From DATJKD01 sp963834855 (GTDB lineage Bacteria; Pseudomonadota; Gammaproteobacteria; Steroidobacterales; Steroidobacteraceae): 64,000 nt of DNA. Below are positions 48,744-57,685 of this stretch, piece by piece; the first letter of the stretch is position 1; every line of letters starts with the position of its first letter. Location: assembly GCA_963834855.1 (NCBI GenBank), contig CAWIDH010000004.1, positions 62,001 to 126,000 of the forward strand, read 5' to 3'. Under the pieces are notes generated by a model that saw only the letters and a list, made by a program, of their open reading frames with translations, was not told the DNA's origin and ran no database searches. Position numbers and translations under genes: made by a program.

Positions 48744-50830
48744 GGCGCCAGCTCGCGAATCAACTCCGCCAGCGTCCCGATCGGCGCCGAGCACTGCATC
48801 CCCCGGCACACATACGCCGTTAATTGGCTCGGAGCCATTTTTTTAGCCACTTTTTCGGTGAGGGCGGGCGGCAGCCCGGTCGCGTCGGCGGGGATGCCGA
48901 GCACGAGGCGCCGCGGGTCATACACGGCGTCGAGATCCGACTGCCAGGCATGCAGCTCGTCGGCGGCGCCGCGCAGGACGACGATGGCCGATGGCGCAGA
49001 CAGTTCATCGAGCGCCATGAGCAGGCTCGTATGGCCGTGCGGATATCTCGCCAGCACTGGCCACGCCGAGCGCAGCGTACGCTCGGCCGCCGCGAGATAG
49101 CGCGGCTCGGCGAGCAGGAATCCGAGCCGCACGAGCAGGCGCGCGGCGACGCCGTTTCCGGCGGGCGTGGCGTCGTCGCCAAAGGTCTTGGGCCGCAGGA
49201 TCAGCTGCTCGTGATCATCGGCCGTGAAGAAGAACCCACCCGACTCGCGGTCCTCGAAGTGCCGCAGCATCGCCTCGGTCAGCTCGATGGCCCAGTCGAG
49301 ATGCGGCGCATGCCAGCGCGCCTGGACGAGCTCGAGCAGACCCCAGGCGAGCGACGCGTGGTCGTCGAGATAGGCCGGGAAACGCGACCGCCCGTCCTTG
49401 TGCACGGCCAGCAGGCGCCCCTCGTACCAGCAGTGCTCGCGAAGGAAATCTGCGGTGCGCGCCGCGGCATCGGCGAGCTCCGGCCGCTGCAGGCTGCGCG
49501 CGGCGGCGGCGAGACCGGCGATGGCGAGCCCGTTCCAGCTCGTCAGGATCTTCTCGTCACGCCCCGGCCACACGCGCCGGTTGCGTACCGGCAGCAGCCG
49601 CGCGCGCGCCTGGTCGATGAGTCGCGTGACCGCCTCCTCGTCGCCGCCCACGTCCTCGGCGACCTCGGCCATGGACTTGAAGCAGTGCAGGTGCCACTTC
49701 CCCTCGAAATTCGGCGGCCGGTCGATGCCGAACCGCGCCGCGAACGCGGAGAACTCCGGGGGCGGCAGCAACGCGCGCAGCTCCTCCCGGTCCCAGGCGT
49801 AGAACTTGCCTTCGTGGCCTTCCGAGTCCGCGTCGAGCGTCGAGTAGAAGCCGCCGCCGGGGTTCTCCAGGTCGCGGCGGATCCAGTCCGCGGTTTCGCC
49901 GGCCACGCGCCGGAAGTGCGGGTCCCCCGTCGCGAGCGCTGCCTGGGCGGTCACCGCCAGGAGCTGGCCGTTGTCGTACAGCATCTTCTCGAAGTGCGGG
50001 ATCATCCAGTACGGATCGACCGAGTAGCGGCAGAAGCCGCCGCCCAGCTGGTCGTAGATCCCGCCCTCGGCCATGCGGGTCAGCGTGAGCGTCGCCATGT
50101 AGAGCGCCTGCAGGTCAGGCTCGCCGTCGCCGGCGGTCTCCCGCCAGCTGCGCAGCAGGAACTCGAGATTCATCGGATGCGGGAACTTGGGCGCCTGGCC
50201 GAACCCGCCGAACCGACCGTCGAACTCACGCGTGAGACTTGCGCGCGCAGTCGCCAGCGGGCCGCGATCGAGCGGCGCGTCGTGCTCCGCCGGCGGCGAC
50301 AGCAATTCCCCGAGTACCTGGACGAGCGCATCACCCTGCCGCTCGATGTCCGCACCGTGACTGCGGTAGTACGCGGCGGCGCGCCGCAGCACCTCGGTAA
50401 AGGCGGGCATCCCGTGCCGCGGCTGCGGCGGAAAATACGTCCCGCCGAAAAAGGGTCGATGATCCTTCGGCGACAGGAACATCGTCAGCGGCCAGCCGCC
50501 GCCACGCTGCGTCAGCATCTGGTGCGCGGTCTGGTAGATCCGGTCGAGGTCGGGGCGTTCCTCGCGATCGACCTTGATGTTGACGAAGAGCTCGTTCATC
50601 ACGGCCGCGGAGGCCGGATCCTCGAAGGATTCGTGCGCCATCACGTGGCACCAGTGACAGGCGGAATAGCCGATCGACAGCAGGATCGGCTTATCCTCGC
50701 GCCTCGCGCGCTCGAGCGCCTCCGGACCCCAGGCGTGCCAGTCGACCGGGTTGTCGGCGTGCTGCAGCAGGTAGGGACTGGTTTCGGCCGCGAGCCGGTT
50801 GCGCTGCGTCCGTGTCGGCCGGGTGGTCAT
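48737..50830 (-). CDS. DUF255/YyaL (SSP411) family protein
   Basis: 697 residues. The N-terminal thioredoxin-like DUF255 domain has ETSPYLLQHADNPVDWHAWG and YSACHWCHVMAHESFED (CxxC). A large six-hairpin/alpha-alpha barrel follows, with GGGFCRYSVDPYWMIPHFEKML and LDADSEGHEGKFYAW. Human SPATA20 is a homologue; the biochemical role is unsettled. Repeat C2 lies inside the coding region near the C-terminus and encodes VAKKMAPSQLTAYVCRGMQC in frame, so the family's usual C-terminal Cys region is preserved. Confidence 0.9.
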   Translation of the reverse strand: MTTRPTRTQRNRLAAETSPYLLQHADNPVDWHAWGPEALERARREDKPILLSIGYSACHWCHVMAHESFEDPASAAVMNELFVNIKVDREERPDLDRIYQTAHQMLTQRGGGWPLTMFLSPKDHRPFFGGTYFPPQPRHGMPAFTEVLRRAAAYYRSHGADIERQGDALVQVLGELLSPPAEHDAPLDRGPLATARASLTREFDGRFGGFGQAPKFPHPMNLEFLLRSWRETAGDGEPDLQALYMATLTLTRMAEGGIYDQLGGGFCRYSVDPYWMIPHFEKMLYDNGQLLAVTAQAALATGDPHFRRVAGETADWIRRDLENPGGGFYSTLDADSEGHEGKFYAWDREELRALLPPPEFSAFAARFGIDRPPNFEGKWHLHCFKSMAEVAEDVGGDEEAVTRLIDQARARLLPVRNRRVWPGRDEKILTSWNGLAIAGLAAAARSLQRPELADAAARTADFLREHCWYEGRLLAVHKDGRSRFPAYLDDHASLAWGLLELVQARWHAPHLDWAIELTEAMLRHFEDRESGGFFFTADDHEQLILRPKTFGDDATPAGNGVAARLLVRLGFLLAEPRYLAAAERTLRSAWPVLARYPHGHTSLLMALDELSAPSAIVVLRGAADELHAWQSDLDAVYDPRRLVLGIPADATGLPPALTEKVAKKMAPSQLTAYVCRGMQCSAPIGTLAELIRELAPQ
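48825..48846 (+). terminator. Palindromic repeat C2, terminator-like, inside the YyaL gene
   Basis: TTGGCTCGGAGCC followed by ATTTTTTT forms a short stem with a T-run on the plus strand, 80 bases past the M23 stop. It matches repeat C1 at 10128-10192. It could end the M23 transcript while lying within the antisense YyaL coding region. Confidence 0.6.
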
Positions 50831-50960
50831 CGGGCGTGGCCGGGGTGGGCTACAATGCCGGCACTATATCGGAACAGCGCACCGGTCGGCCGCGTCGCGC
50901 GTGGCCAGCGTCGGGGAGCGCAGCGCGTCCGAACTCCGATACCGCCAAGAGGTTCGATCG

Positions 50961-52181
50961 ATGACTGACGCTGTCGCCGAGCCAGCGGAGGGCGCTTCCC
51001 TGCCCGAGCTGCGCCTGAAGCGGCACGAGGACCGCCGCATCTCCGCGGGACATCTCTGGATCTTCAGCAACGAAGTGGACAACGAGCGCACGCCGCTCGC
51101 CCGCTTCGAGAGCGGCGCGCTCTGCCGCGTGATCGGGGACCGCGATCGCTTCCTGGGCCATGCCTACGTCAATCCGCACGCGCTGATCTGCGCGCGCATC
51201 CTGGGCCGGGATCCGAAGTACCCGCCGGGCAAGTCGCTGTTCGTGCATCGACTGCAGGTCGCGTTGTCGCTGCGCCAGCGCATCTACCCATCGCCGTACT
51301 ACCGGCTCGCGTACGGGGAATCGGACGGACTGCCGGGCGTGGTGTTCGACCGCTACGGCGACGTGATCGTCGGGCAGATCGGGACGGCCGGCATGGAGGC
51401 GCGCAAGGCCGAGCTCGTGGCCGCGCTCGAACAGGTGATCGCGCCGCGCGCGGTGATCTGGAAGAACGACGGCGGCAGCCGCGAGCTCGAGGGACTGCCG
51501 GGGTACGTCGAAGTGGCCGCGGGCGAGGCGCCCGAGCACACCTGGCTCGAGGAGAACGGCGTGCGGTTCAAGCTGCCGCTTGGCCGCGGCCAGAAGACGG
51601 GCTGGTTCTACGACCAGGCCTCGAACCGCCGCGCCATGCTGCCCTATGCGCCAGGCGCGCGCGTGCTCGACGTATTCGCCTACCTCGGCGCCTGGGGGCT
51701 TGCCGCTGCGCGCGCGGGCGCGCGCGAGGTCGTCTGCGTCGATTCCTCGGCGGCCGCGCTCGCGCTGCTCGACGAATCCGCCGCCGCCAACGGGCTGACC
51801 GTGCGCACGCTGCGCGATGACGCTTTCGACGCGCTGGCCGCGCTTCGCGAGGCCGGCGAGAAGTTCGACCTCGTCATCGTCGATCCGCCGGCCTTCATCA
51901 AGCGCAGGCGCGACGCTGCGAAGGGGCTCGCGGCCTACCGCAAGCTGAACCAGATGGCGATGCAGCTGCTCGGGCGCGATGCCATCCTCGTATCCTGCTC
52001 CTGCTCGCATCACCTGGCGCAGGACGACCTGATCGCCACCATCCAGCAGTCGGCGCGTCACCTGTCGCGCTTCGCGCAGGTCGTGGCGGTCGGTGGCCAT
52101 GCGCCGGACCACCCGATCCACCCGGCGATCCCGGAGACGCGCTATCTCAAGTCACTGACCTGCCGGGTCGTGCACGACTGA
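50961..52181 (+). CDS. rlmI: RlmI-type 23S rRNA m5C methyltransferase
   Basis: 406 residues. The N-terminal PUA-like domain has LRLKRHEDRRISAGHLWIFS and EVDN. A central region holds SDGLPGVVFDRYGDVIVGQI, then the Rossmann domain has DVFAYLGAWGLAAARAGARE, FDLVIVDPPAFIKRRRD and SCSCSHHLAQDD. The PPAF motif and the C-rich SCSCSH loop fit the family, which methylates C1962 of 23S rRNA. AGAGG eight bases before the ATG supports the start. Confidence 0.9.
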   Translation: MTDAVAEPAEGASLPELRLKRHEDRRISAGHLWIFSNEVDNERTPLARFESGALCRVIGDRDRFLGHAYVNPHALICARILGRDPKYPPGKSLFVHRLQVALSLRQRIYPSPYYRLAYGESDGLPGVVFDRYGDVIVGQIGTAGMEARKAELVAALEQVIAPRAVIWKNDGGSRELEGLPGYVEVAAGEAPEHTWLEENGVRFKLPLGRGQKTGWFYDQASNRRAMLPYAPGARVLDVFAYLGAWGLAAARAGAREVVCVDSSAAALALLDESAAANGLTVRTLRDDAFDALAALREAGEKFDLVIVDPPAFIKRRRDAAKGLAAYRKLNQMAMQLLGRDAILVSCSCSHHLAQDDLIATIQQSARHLSRFAQVVAVGGHAPDHPIHPAIPETRYLKSLTCRVVHD

Positions 52182-52221
52182 GCCAGCCGCGCGCGCCGCC
52201 GCACATCCACGGAGCCAGACC

Positions 52222-52779
52222 ATGCCCAACCCGATCGTCATCAAGTTCTACTCGCCCGTGAACGAAGCCAGCATCGGGCAGCTTCTGAAGGCCGTCAATC
52301 AGAAGCTGGCGAACGGCGTCGAGGAGTTCACGCTCCTGATCTCGACTTCCGGCGGGTCGGTATTCCACGGCCTCACGGCCTGCAACTACCTGAAGGGCAT
52401 CCCGGCCGAGGTCACGACCCACAACATCGGCAGCGTCGACTCGATCGGTGTCGCACTCTATTGCGCCGGGAAGCGGCGGCTCTGCGTCCCGCAGGCACGC
52501 TTCCTGATGCACCCGGTGAGCATGAACTTCCGCGAGGGCGCGAGCTACGAGGAGCCGAAGCTCCTCGAGCTGGTCAAGAGCCTGCGCGTCGACATGGACA
52601 ACTGCGCGAGCGTCGTCGCGGCGAACAGCAACCGCACGAAGAAGCAGGTGCTCCGCGCGATGCTCACGCGCACGACGCTCGATCCGGAGGCGGCGCTCGA
52701 ATGGGGCCTCGCCCACGAGATCCGCCAGCAGCTGTTCGACGACGGGAGCGAGGTGATCTCGATCCAGGCCGGCGGCTGA
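52222..52779 (+). CDS. ClpP-like serine protease subunit
   Basis: 185 residues with the ClpP fold: EEFTLLISTSGGSVFHGLTA, the Ser nucleophile in NIGSVDSIGVALYCAGK, His in ARFLMHPVSMNF and the Asp region of the last helix (ALEWGLAHEI). It differs from canonical ClpP, lacking the usual MIHQP and GQAASMG sequences, and belongs to the divergent ClpP-like group. No ClpX or ClpA gene adjoins. A free ClpX-type zinc finger lies at 1.5 kb, but any link is speculative. Confidence 0.85.
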   Translation: MPNPIVIKFYSPVNEASIGQLLKAVNQKLANGVEEFTLLISTSGGSVFHGLTACNYLKGIPAEVTTHNIGSVDSIGVALYCAGKRRLCVPQARFLMHPVSMNFREGASYEEPKLLELVKSLRVDMDNCASVVAANSNRTKKQVLRAMLTRTTLDPEAALEWGLAHEIRQQLFDDGSEVISIQAGG

Positions 52780-52806
52780 GTCGGGGCATCGGTAAGATAG
52801 CGCGCC

Positions 52807-53649
52807 ATGCTCGTCTATCCACACATCGATCCGGTCGCCGTTGCGATCGGACCCTTCGACCTGCCCGGCCTCGGGATGGTCGGTCCGCTCCAGGTGCGCT
52901 GGTACGGGCTCATGTACCTGCTGGGATTCCTGGCCGGATGGTGGCTGGCCCGCCGCCGCGCGCGCCGCCCGGGCTCGACGTGGACCGCCGCCGAGGTCGA
53001 CGACCTGATCTTCTACTGCGCGATCGGCGTGATCGTGGGCGGGCGGCTCGGCTGGATGCTGCTCTACGGCACGGAGCGGCTGCTCGCCGACCCGCTCGGC
53101 ATCTTCCGGATCTGGGAAGGCGGGATGGCCTTCCACGGCGGGCTGGCGGGCGTGGCTATCGCCCTCGTCATGTTCGCGCGGAGCCGCGGCAAGCGCATCG
53201 CCGACGCCCTCGACTTCACGGCGCCGCTCCCCGCGATCGGCTTCGGCGCGGGGCGCGTCGGCAATTTCATCAACGGCGAGCTCTGGGGCAAGCCCACCGA
53301 CGCGCCCTGGGCCTTCGTCGTCGACGGGGTGGCCCGGCATCCCTCGCAGCTCTACGAGGCGCTGCTCGAGGGCCTGGCGCTCTTCGTGATCATGTGGTGG
53401 TTCACTGCGACGCCGCGCCCGAGGCTCGCGCCGACGGGGCTGTTCCTGCTCTGCTACGGGCTCTTCCGCTTCGCCGTCGAGTTCGTCCGGATCCCGGACG
53501 AGAATCGCGGCTACCTTGCCTTCGGCTGGGTGACGATGGGCCAGCTCCTCTCGCTCCCCATGATCGTCGCCGGCGTCTGGATGCTCGTGCTCGCCTATCG
53601 GCGCAGCGAGCCGTCCGGCAACTACATCTCGCGCGCCGTCCGCGCATGA
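52807..53649 (+). CDS. lgt: Prolipoprotein diacylglyceryl transferase
   Basis: 280 residues, an inner-membrane enzyme adding diacylglycerol to lipoprotein cysteines. Marks are LQVRWYGLMYLLGFLAGWWL, GGRLGWMLLYG, IWEGGMAFHGGLAG, GRVGNFINGELWGKPTD (the Lgt signature) and RHPSQLYEALLEG. The final EFVRIPDENRGYLAFGWVTM is intact. It is coupled to thyA by an ATGA overlap, the usual lgt-thyA arrangement. Confidence 0.96.
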   Translation: MLVYPHIDPVAVAIGPFDLPGLGMVGPLQVRWYGLMYLLGFLAGWWLARRRARRPGSTWTAAEVDDLIFYCAIGVIVGGRLGWMLLYGTERLLADPLGIFRIWEGGMAFHGGLAGVAIALVMFARSRGKRIADALDFTAPLPAIGFGAGRVGNFINGELWGKPTDAPWAFVVDGVARHPSQLYEALLEGLALFVIMWWFTATPRPRLAPTGLFLLCYGLFRFAVEFVRIPDENRGYLAFGWVTMGQLLSLPMIVAGVWMLVLAYRRSEPSGNYISRAVRA

Positions 53650-54440
53650 AGCAGTACCTCGATCTGATCACGCGGGTCCTGGACGAAGGCGTTCCGCAGC
53701 AGGACAGGACGGGCGTGGGGACCCTCGCCGTGTTCGGCCACCAGATGCGCTTCGATCTCGCGCAGGGCTTTCCGCTGCTGACGACGAAGAAGATCCACCT
53801 GCGATCGATCATCTACGAGCTGCTCTGGTTCCTGAAGGGCGACACGAACGTCGGCTACCTCCGCGAGAACAAGGTCTCGATCTGGGACGAGTGGGCGGAC
53901 GAGAACGGCGATCTCGGGCCGGTGTATGGCAAGCAATGGCGGGACTGGGTGTCTCCCGACGGTCGTCACATCGACCAGATCCAGGGCCTGCTCGATCTGA
54001 TCAGGGGCGACCCTTCGTCGCGGCGCCAGATCGTCACGGCGTGGAACCCCGGGGAGTTGCGGGACATGGCACTGGCACCATGCCATTGCCTGTTCCAGAC
54101 CGCGGTGATGGACGGCAAGCTCCACCTGCAGATCTACCAGAGATCGTGCGACGTGTTCCTCGGTGTGCCGTTCAATATCCCGTCATACGCGCTGCTGCTC
54201 ATGATCCTCGCCCAGCAGTGCGGGCTCGAGGCCGGTGTGCTCGTGTGGACGGGCGGCGACGTGCACATCTACCGCAACCACCTCGAGCAGGTGCGCCTGC
54301 AGTTGACGCGCGAGCCGTATCCGCTGCCGCGGATGCGGATCCGGCGCACGCCGCCCGCGATCGACCGGTACGAATTCGACGACTTCGAGCTGATCGACTA
54401 CCGCAGCCACCCGCACATCAAGGGCGACGTCGCGGTGTAG
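53646..54440 (+). CDS. thyA: Thymidylate synthase
   Basis: 264 residues, a normal length. Signatures are QDRTGVGTLAVFGHQMRFDL, IWDEWADENGDLGPVYGKQW, the catalytic Cys in MALAPCHCLFQ and RSCDVFLGVPFNIPSYALLL. It makes dTMP from dUMP with methylene-THF. folA, 1.9 kb downstream, regenerates the folate. Overlaps lgt at the start. Confidence 0.97.
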   Translation: MKQYLDLITRVLDEGVPQQDRTGVGTLAVFGHQMRFDLAQGFPLLTTKKIHLRSIIYELLWFLKGDTNVGYLRENKVSIWDEWADENGDLGPVYGKQWRDWVSPDGRHIDQIQGLLDLIRGDPSSRRQIVTAWNPGELRDMALAPCHCLFQTAVMDGKLHLQIYQRSCDVFLGVPFNIPSYALLLMILAQQCGLEAGVLVWTGGDVHIYRNHLEQVRLQLTREPYPLPRMRIRRTPPAIDRYEFDDFELIDYRSHPHIKGDVAV

Positions 54441-54450
54441 CTGGGGGCGA

Positions 54451-55662
54451 TCAGCTTGCGACTCGCTCCATCGCGAGCGCGACACCCTGGCCGACGCCGA
54501 CGCACATTGCGCACAATGCGTAGCGCCCCTGGGTGCGTTCGAGTTGCGCGACCGCGGTCATGACGAGACGCGCGCCCGAGGCGCCGAGCGGGTGACCGAT
54601 GGCGATGGCGCCGCCGTTGGGATTGACCTGCGGCGCGTCGTCGGGCAGGCCGAGTGCGCGCGTTCCCGCGAGCACCTGCGCCGCGAAGGCCTCATTGAGC
54701 TCGAAGACGTCCATCTGCGGGGCGCCAAGGCGCAATCGCTCGAGGAGCTTGCGCACCGCGGGCGCCGGCCCGATGCCCATGATGCGGGGCGCCACACCCG
54801 CCGCGGCGCAGCCCAGCACGCGCGCCCGCGGCGTCAGACCGTGCCGGCGCGCACCGGCCTCGCTTGCGAGCAGCAAGGCTCCCGCGCCGTCGTTGACCCC
54901 GGACGCATTGCCGGCCGTCACGGTGCCGCCGGGCCGCACGATTGGCTTCAGGTTCTGCAGCGCCGCGAGCGTCGTATCCGGGCGCGGATGCTCGTCCACC
55001 GCGAAGAGAGTCGGAGCTCCTTTCTTCGCCGGCAGCGAAACGGCGTGGATCTCGCGCTCGAAGAAGCCTTCGGCCTGCGCGCGTGACCAGCGCTGCTGGC
55101 TGCGCAGCGCATACGCGTCCTGGTCGCCCCGTGCAATCGCGAACTGCTCGGCGACGTTCTCCGCGGTCTCCGGCATGCTGTCCACGCCGTAGCGCCGCTG
55201 CATCTCCGGATTGATGAACCGCCAGCCGATCGTCGTGTCATCGAGCCGCGCGTTGCGCGAGAACGCGCCGTCGGCCTTGCCCATCACGAACGGGGCGCGT
55301 GTCATGCTCTCGACGCCGCCCGCAATGACGAGATCCGCCTCGCCGGTGCGGATCGCGCGCGCCGCCTGCGCGGTCGCTTCCAGGCTGGAGGCGCACAGCC
55401 GGTTCACGGTCACGCCCGGGACGGACTCGGGCAACCCCGCCAGCAGCAGGGCCATGCGTGCGACGTTGCGGTTGTCTTCGCCGGCCTGGTTGGCGCAGCC
55501 GTAGATCACGTCGTCGACTGCGGCCCAGTCGACGCGCGCATTACGCTCCATCAGTGCACGGATGGGCACGGCGGCGAGATCGTCGGCGCGGATGCCGGCC
55601 AGTGCGCCGCCGTAGCGGCCGAAGGGCGTGCGCAGTGCATCGCAGATGAAAACGTCGGTCAT
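54451..55662 (-). CDS. pcaF: 3-oxoadipyl-CoA/beta-ketoadipyl thiolase
   Basis: 403 residues of the thiolase fold. The region YGCANQAGEDNRNVARMA is typical of 3-oxoadipyl-CoA thiolases (PcaF/PaaJ). The first catalytic Cys lies in VNRLCASSLEA, the His in NGGAIAIGHPLGASGARL, and the second Cys in CAMCVGVGQG. Usually the last step of the beta-ketoadipate or phenylacetate route, but no such pathway genes are nearby, so a more general beta-ketothiolase role is possible. Convergent with thyA. Confidence 0.88.
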   Translation of the reverse strand: MTDVFICDALRTPFGRYGGALAGIRADDLAAVPIRALMERNARVDWAAVDDVIYGCANQAGEDNRNVARMALLLAGLPESVPGVTVNRLCASSLEATAQAARAIRTGEADLVIAGGVESMTRAPFVMGKADGAFSRNARLDDTTIGWRFINPEMQRRYGVDSMPETAENVAEQFAIARGDQDAYALRSQQRWSRAQAEGFFEREIHAVSLPAKKGAPTLFAVDEHPRPDTTLAALQNLKPIVRPGGTVTAGNASGVNDGAGALLLASEAGARRHGLTPRARVLGCAAAGVAPRIMGIGPAPAVRKLLERLRLGAPQMDVFELNEAFAAQVLAGTRALGLPDDAPQVNPNGGAIAIGHPLGASGARLVMTAVAQLERTQGRYALCAMCVGVGQGVALAMERVAS

Positions 55663-55737
55663 GCGTCCACAGTATCACGGGGGAACCGCTCCGCATGATA
55701 GCCTCACAAGCCCCGTGATCGAGACGCCCCGTGCCCG

Positions 55738-56328
55738 ATGCGTAAGAAGGCCGAACCGCACCGCCACGCTCACATGCGCGCGGCCACGCGGCATGGTGGG
55801 GCCGCACTCGACGTGCCCTTCGAAGTGCGCCGCTCGCGCATCCACGGCCGAGGCGTCTACGCCACGCGGCCGATCGCCGTGGGCACGCGCGTGGTCGAGT
55901 ACCTCGGCGACCGGATCAGCCACGAGGAGGCGGACGAACGCTACGAGGACAAAGGCGACGACGGGCACACGTTCCTGTTCGTCGTTGACGACGACATCTG
56001 CATCGACGCCGGGGTGGGCGGCAACGACGCGCGCTTCATGAATCATTCCTGCGACCCGAACTGCGAGACCGTCATCGAGGAGCGGCGCGTGTTCATCGAC
56101 GCCATCCGCGACATCGAACCCGGCGAGGAGCTGGGTTATGACTACCAGCTCACCTGGGAGAGCACGGACGATCCGGCGGAGCTGGCGCTGTACGCGTGCC
56201 GCTGCGGCGCCGCGCAGTGCCGGGGCACCATGCTCGACCCTGTACCGCTCGACAAGAAGCGCAGGCCGCGACGACCGGTCCGGAAGGCACGCCGCAAGGT
56301 GAAGAAGCCGGCCCGGCGCAGGCGCTGA
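55738..56328 (+). CDS. SET-domain protein with basic C-terminal tail
   Basis: 196 residues. The SET core is complete: FEVRRSRIHGRGVYATRPI, VEYLGDRISHEEAD, MNHSCDPNCETV (the NHSCxPN cofactor motif), GEELGYDYQLTW and a post-SET CRCGAAQCRGTML (Cys-x-Cys-x4-Cys). The last 30 residues (KKRRPRRPVRKARRKVKKPA) are almost all Lys/Arg/Pro. SET proteins methylate lysines; bacterial ones are sporadic and often act on ribosomal or DNA-binding proteins. The substrate is unknown. The tail may bind nucleic acid or be the substrate itself. Confidence 0.9.
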   Translation: MRKKAEPHRHAHMRAATRHGGAALDVPFEVRRSRIHGRGVYATRPIAVGTRVVEYLGDRISHEEADERYEDKGDDGHTFLFVVDDDICIDAGVGGNDARFMNHSCDPNCETVIEERRVFIDAIRDIEPGEELGYDYQLTWESTDDPAELALYACRCGAAQCRGTMLDPVPLDKKRRPRRPVRKARRKVKKPARRRR

Positions 56329-56339
56329 GCGGAAGCCCG

Positions 56340-56888
56340 GTGTCGAGCCTGCCCGCGATCTCGATCATCGTCGCCGCCGACGAGCGCGGTGGCATCGGCA
56401 TCGCTGGCCGGCTGCCCTGGCACCTGCCGGCCGACCTGAAGCGCTTCAAGGCGCTCACCATGGGCAAGCCGATCATCATGGGGCGGCGGACCTGGGAGTC
56501 GATCGGCAGGCCGCTGCCCGGACGGCGCAGCATCGTCTTGAGCCGCAACCGCGCGCGCGCAATCGAAGGCGCAGCGCTCGCGCACTCCTTCGAGGACGCG
56601 ATGCGTGCCGCGGGCGACGTGCCGGAAGTCTGCGTGATCGGCGGCGCGGACGTCTTCGCCCGGGCGCTCCCGATCGCGAGCGTGATCCACCTGACGCAGG
56701 TGCACGCGAGCGTCGAGGCGGACACGTACTTCCCGGTGATCGAACCCGGCGAGTGGCAGGAGACGCATCGCGAGCCGCATCCCGCGGATGCCGCGCACGC
56801 CTATCCCTTCAGCTTCGTGACGCTCGTGCGCGCGACCGGCCGCCGGCAGGGGGCCGACGCGGGCGCTGGCGCGCGGACACGGACTTGA
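56340..56888 (+). CDS. folA: Dihydrofolate reductase
   Basis: 182 residues including a divergent C-terminal tail; homology covers about 165. Marks are ISIIVAADERGGIGIAGRLP, WHLPADLKRFKALTMGKPII, GRRTWESIGRPLPGR and VIGGADVFARALPIASVIHL. It reduces dihydrofolate to THF for ThyA. The GTG start at 56340 is used because homology begins there. The last 80 bases overlap the convergent DUF1801 gene on the other strand. Confidence 0.94.
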   Translation: MSSLPAISIIVAADERGGIGIAGRLPWHLPADLKRFKALTMGKPIIMGRRTWESIGRPLPGRRSIVLSRNRARAIEGAALAHSFEDAMRAAGDVPEVCVIGGADVFARALPIASVIHLTQVHASVEADTYFPVIEPGEWQETHREPHPADAAHAYPFSFVTLVRATGRRQGADAGAGARTRT

Positions 56889-57300
56889 TGATCAGTCGTC
56901 GGCGCGCCGCGGGGTCGATCCGTACCTCGGCGCGTTCGAGGGCAGCGCCGATCAACGCATCGACGTCGCGGGATTCGAGCTCGGCGGCCCTGGTAAGGAC
57001 GATGCTGCGTACGCGGGATCCGGAACCGCTGAGCCGTCGCATGGGATCGGGAAGGTTCGCGCCCTTCAGGAAGAAGAGCGTCACCCAGCGCGGATAGAGC
57101 GCGATCGAGAAGATCGCCTCCGAGGCGCGCTCACCCGGTGCGAAGCCGATCACCAGGGCATTGTAGTTGTCGTAGACGAGCTCGGTTGCGCCCGGGACGC
57201 GCCTGCGCAGCCTGGCGAGCGCCGAGCGCGCCAGCGCCGCGATGGGGCGGTCGTAGCGGGCCATGAACCCCGCGAGCTGTTGCTGCGGCGTCCTGCTCAC
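56809..57300 (-). CDS. DUF1801 family protein
   Basis: 163 residues. The family pattern is visible in RRVPGATELVYDNYNALVIGF, SEAIFSIALYPRWVTLFFLKG and the tail LIGAALERAEVRIDPAARRRLII. It is only distantly like the first DUF1801 gene at 18-443. The GTG at 57300 overlaps the DUF2784 stop (GTGA), so the two are coupled. The 3' end, which encodes the basic tail PRRPPAGGRSRARAS, overlaps folA antisense by 80 bases. Confidence 0.78.
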   Translation of the reverse strand: MSRTPQQQLAGFMARYDRPIAALARSALARLRRRVPGATELVYDNYNALVIGFAPGERASEAIFSIALYPRWVTLFFLKGANLPDPMRRLSGSGSRVRSIVLTRAAELESRDVDALIGAALERAEVRIDPAARRRLIIKSVSARQRPRRPPAGGRSRARASRS

Positions 57301-57677
57301 GACCCTTGCCGAGAGCGCCGCCGCGCGATGAGCCAGGCATAGATCGCGGCATTCATGACCAGCACGAACGCGCCCAGCACGACCTGCTGGCGGCGATTGA
57401 GACCGTCCGGGTAGATCAGCGCCGTGACGTAGTGCTCGATGAAGCCGCCCCGGTAGGCTTCGCCCCCACTGCGCTCGCGCAAGCCGATCTCGAGCGGCGT
57501 CAGCGGGCAGATCCGGCCCGCGAACTCGATCCAGGCACCCCAGGCGACGGCCGGGAGGTGCAGCCACGCGATCCAGGGCCAGCGCAGCACCAGCAACCCG
57601 CCGAGCACCACGAACATGATGAAGGCCAGGTGAACGAGCAGGACCGCGTCGGCGAGCAGTCGATACCACATGGCCAC
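57297..57677 (-). CDS. DUF2784 membrane protein
   Basis: 126 residues, a four-helix membrane protein: LLADAVLLVHLAFIMFVVLG, RWPWIAWLHLPAVAWGAW, CPLTPLEIGLRERSGGEAY and a final QVVLGAFVLVMNAAIYAWLI. DUF2784 is a small inner-membrane family without known function. It is the first of a same-strand run with the DUF1801 gene. Confidence 0.85.
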   Translation of the reverse strand: MAMWYRLLADAVLLVHLAFIMFVVLGGLLVLRWPWIAWLHLPAVAWGAWIEFAGRICPLTPLEIGLRERSGGEAYRGGFIEHYVTALIYPDGLNRRQQVVLGAFVLVMNAAIYAWLIARRRSRQGS

Positions 57678-57685
57678 GGTCGAGC

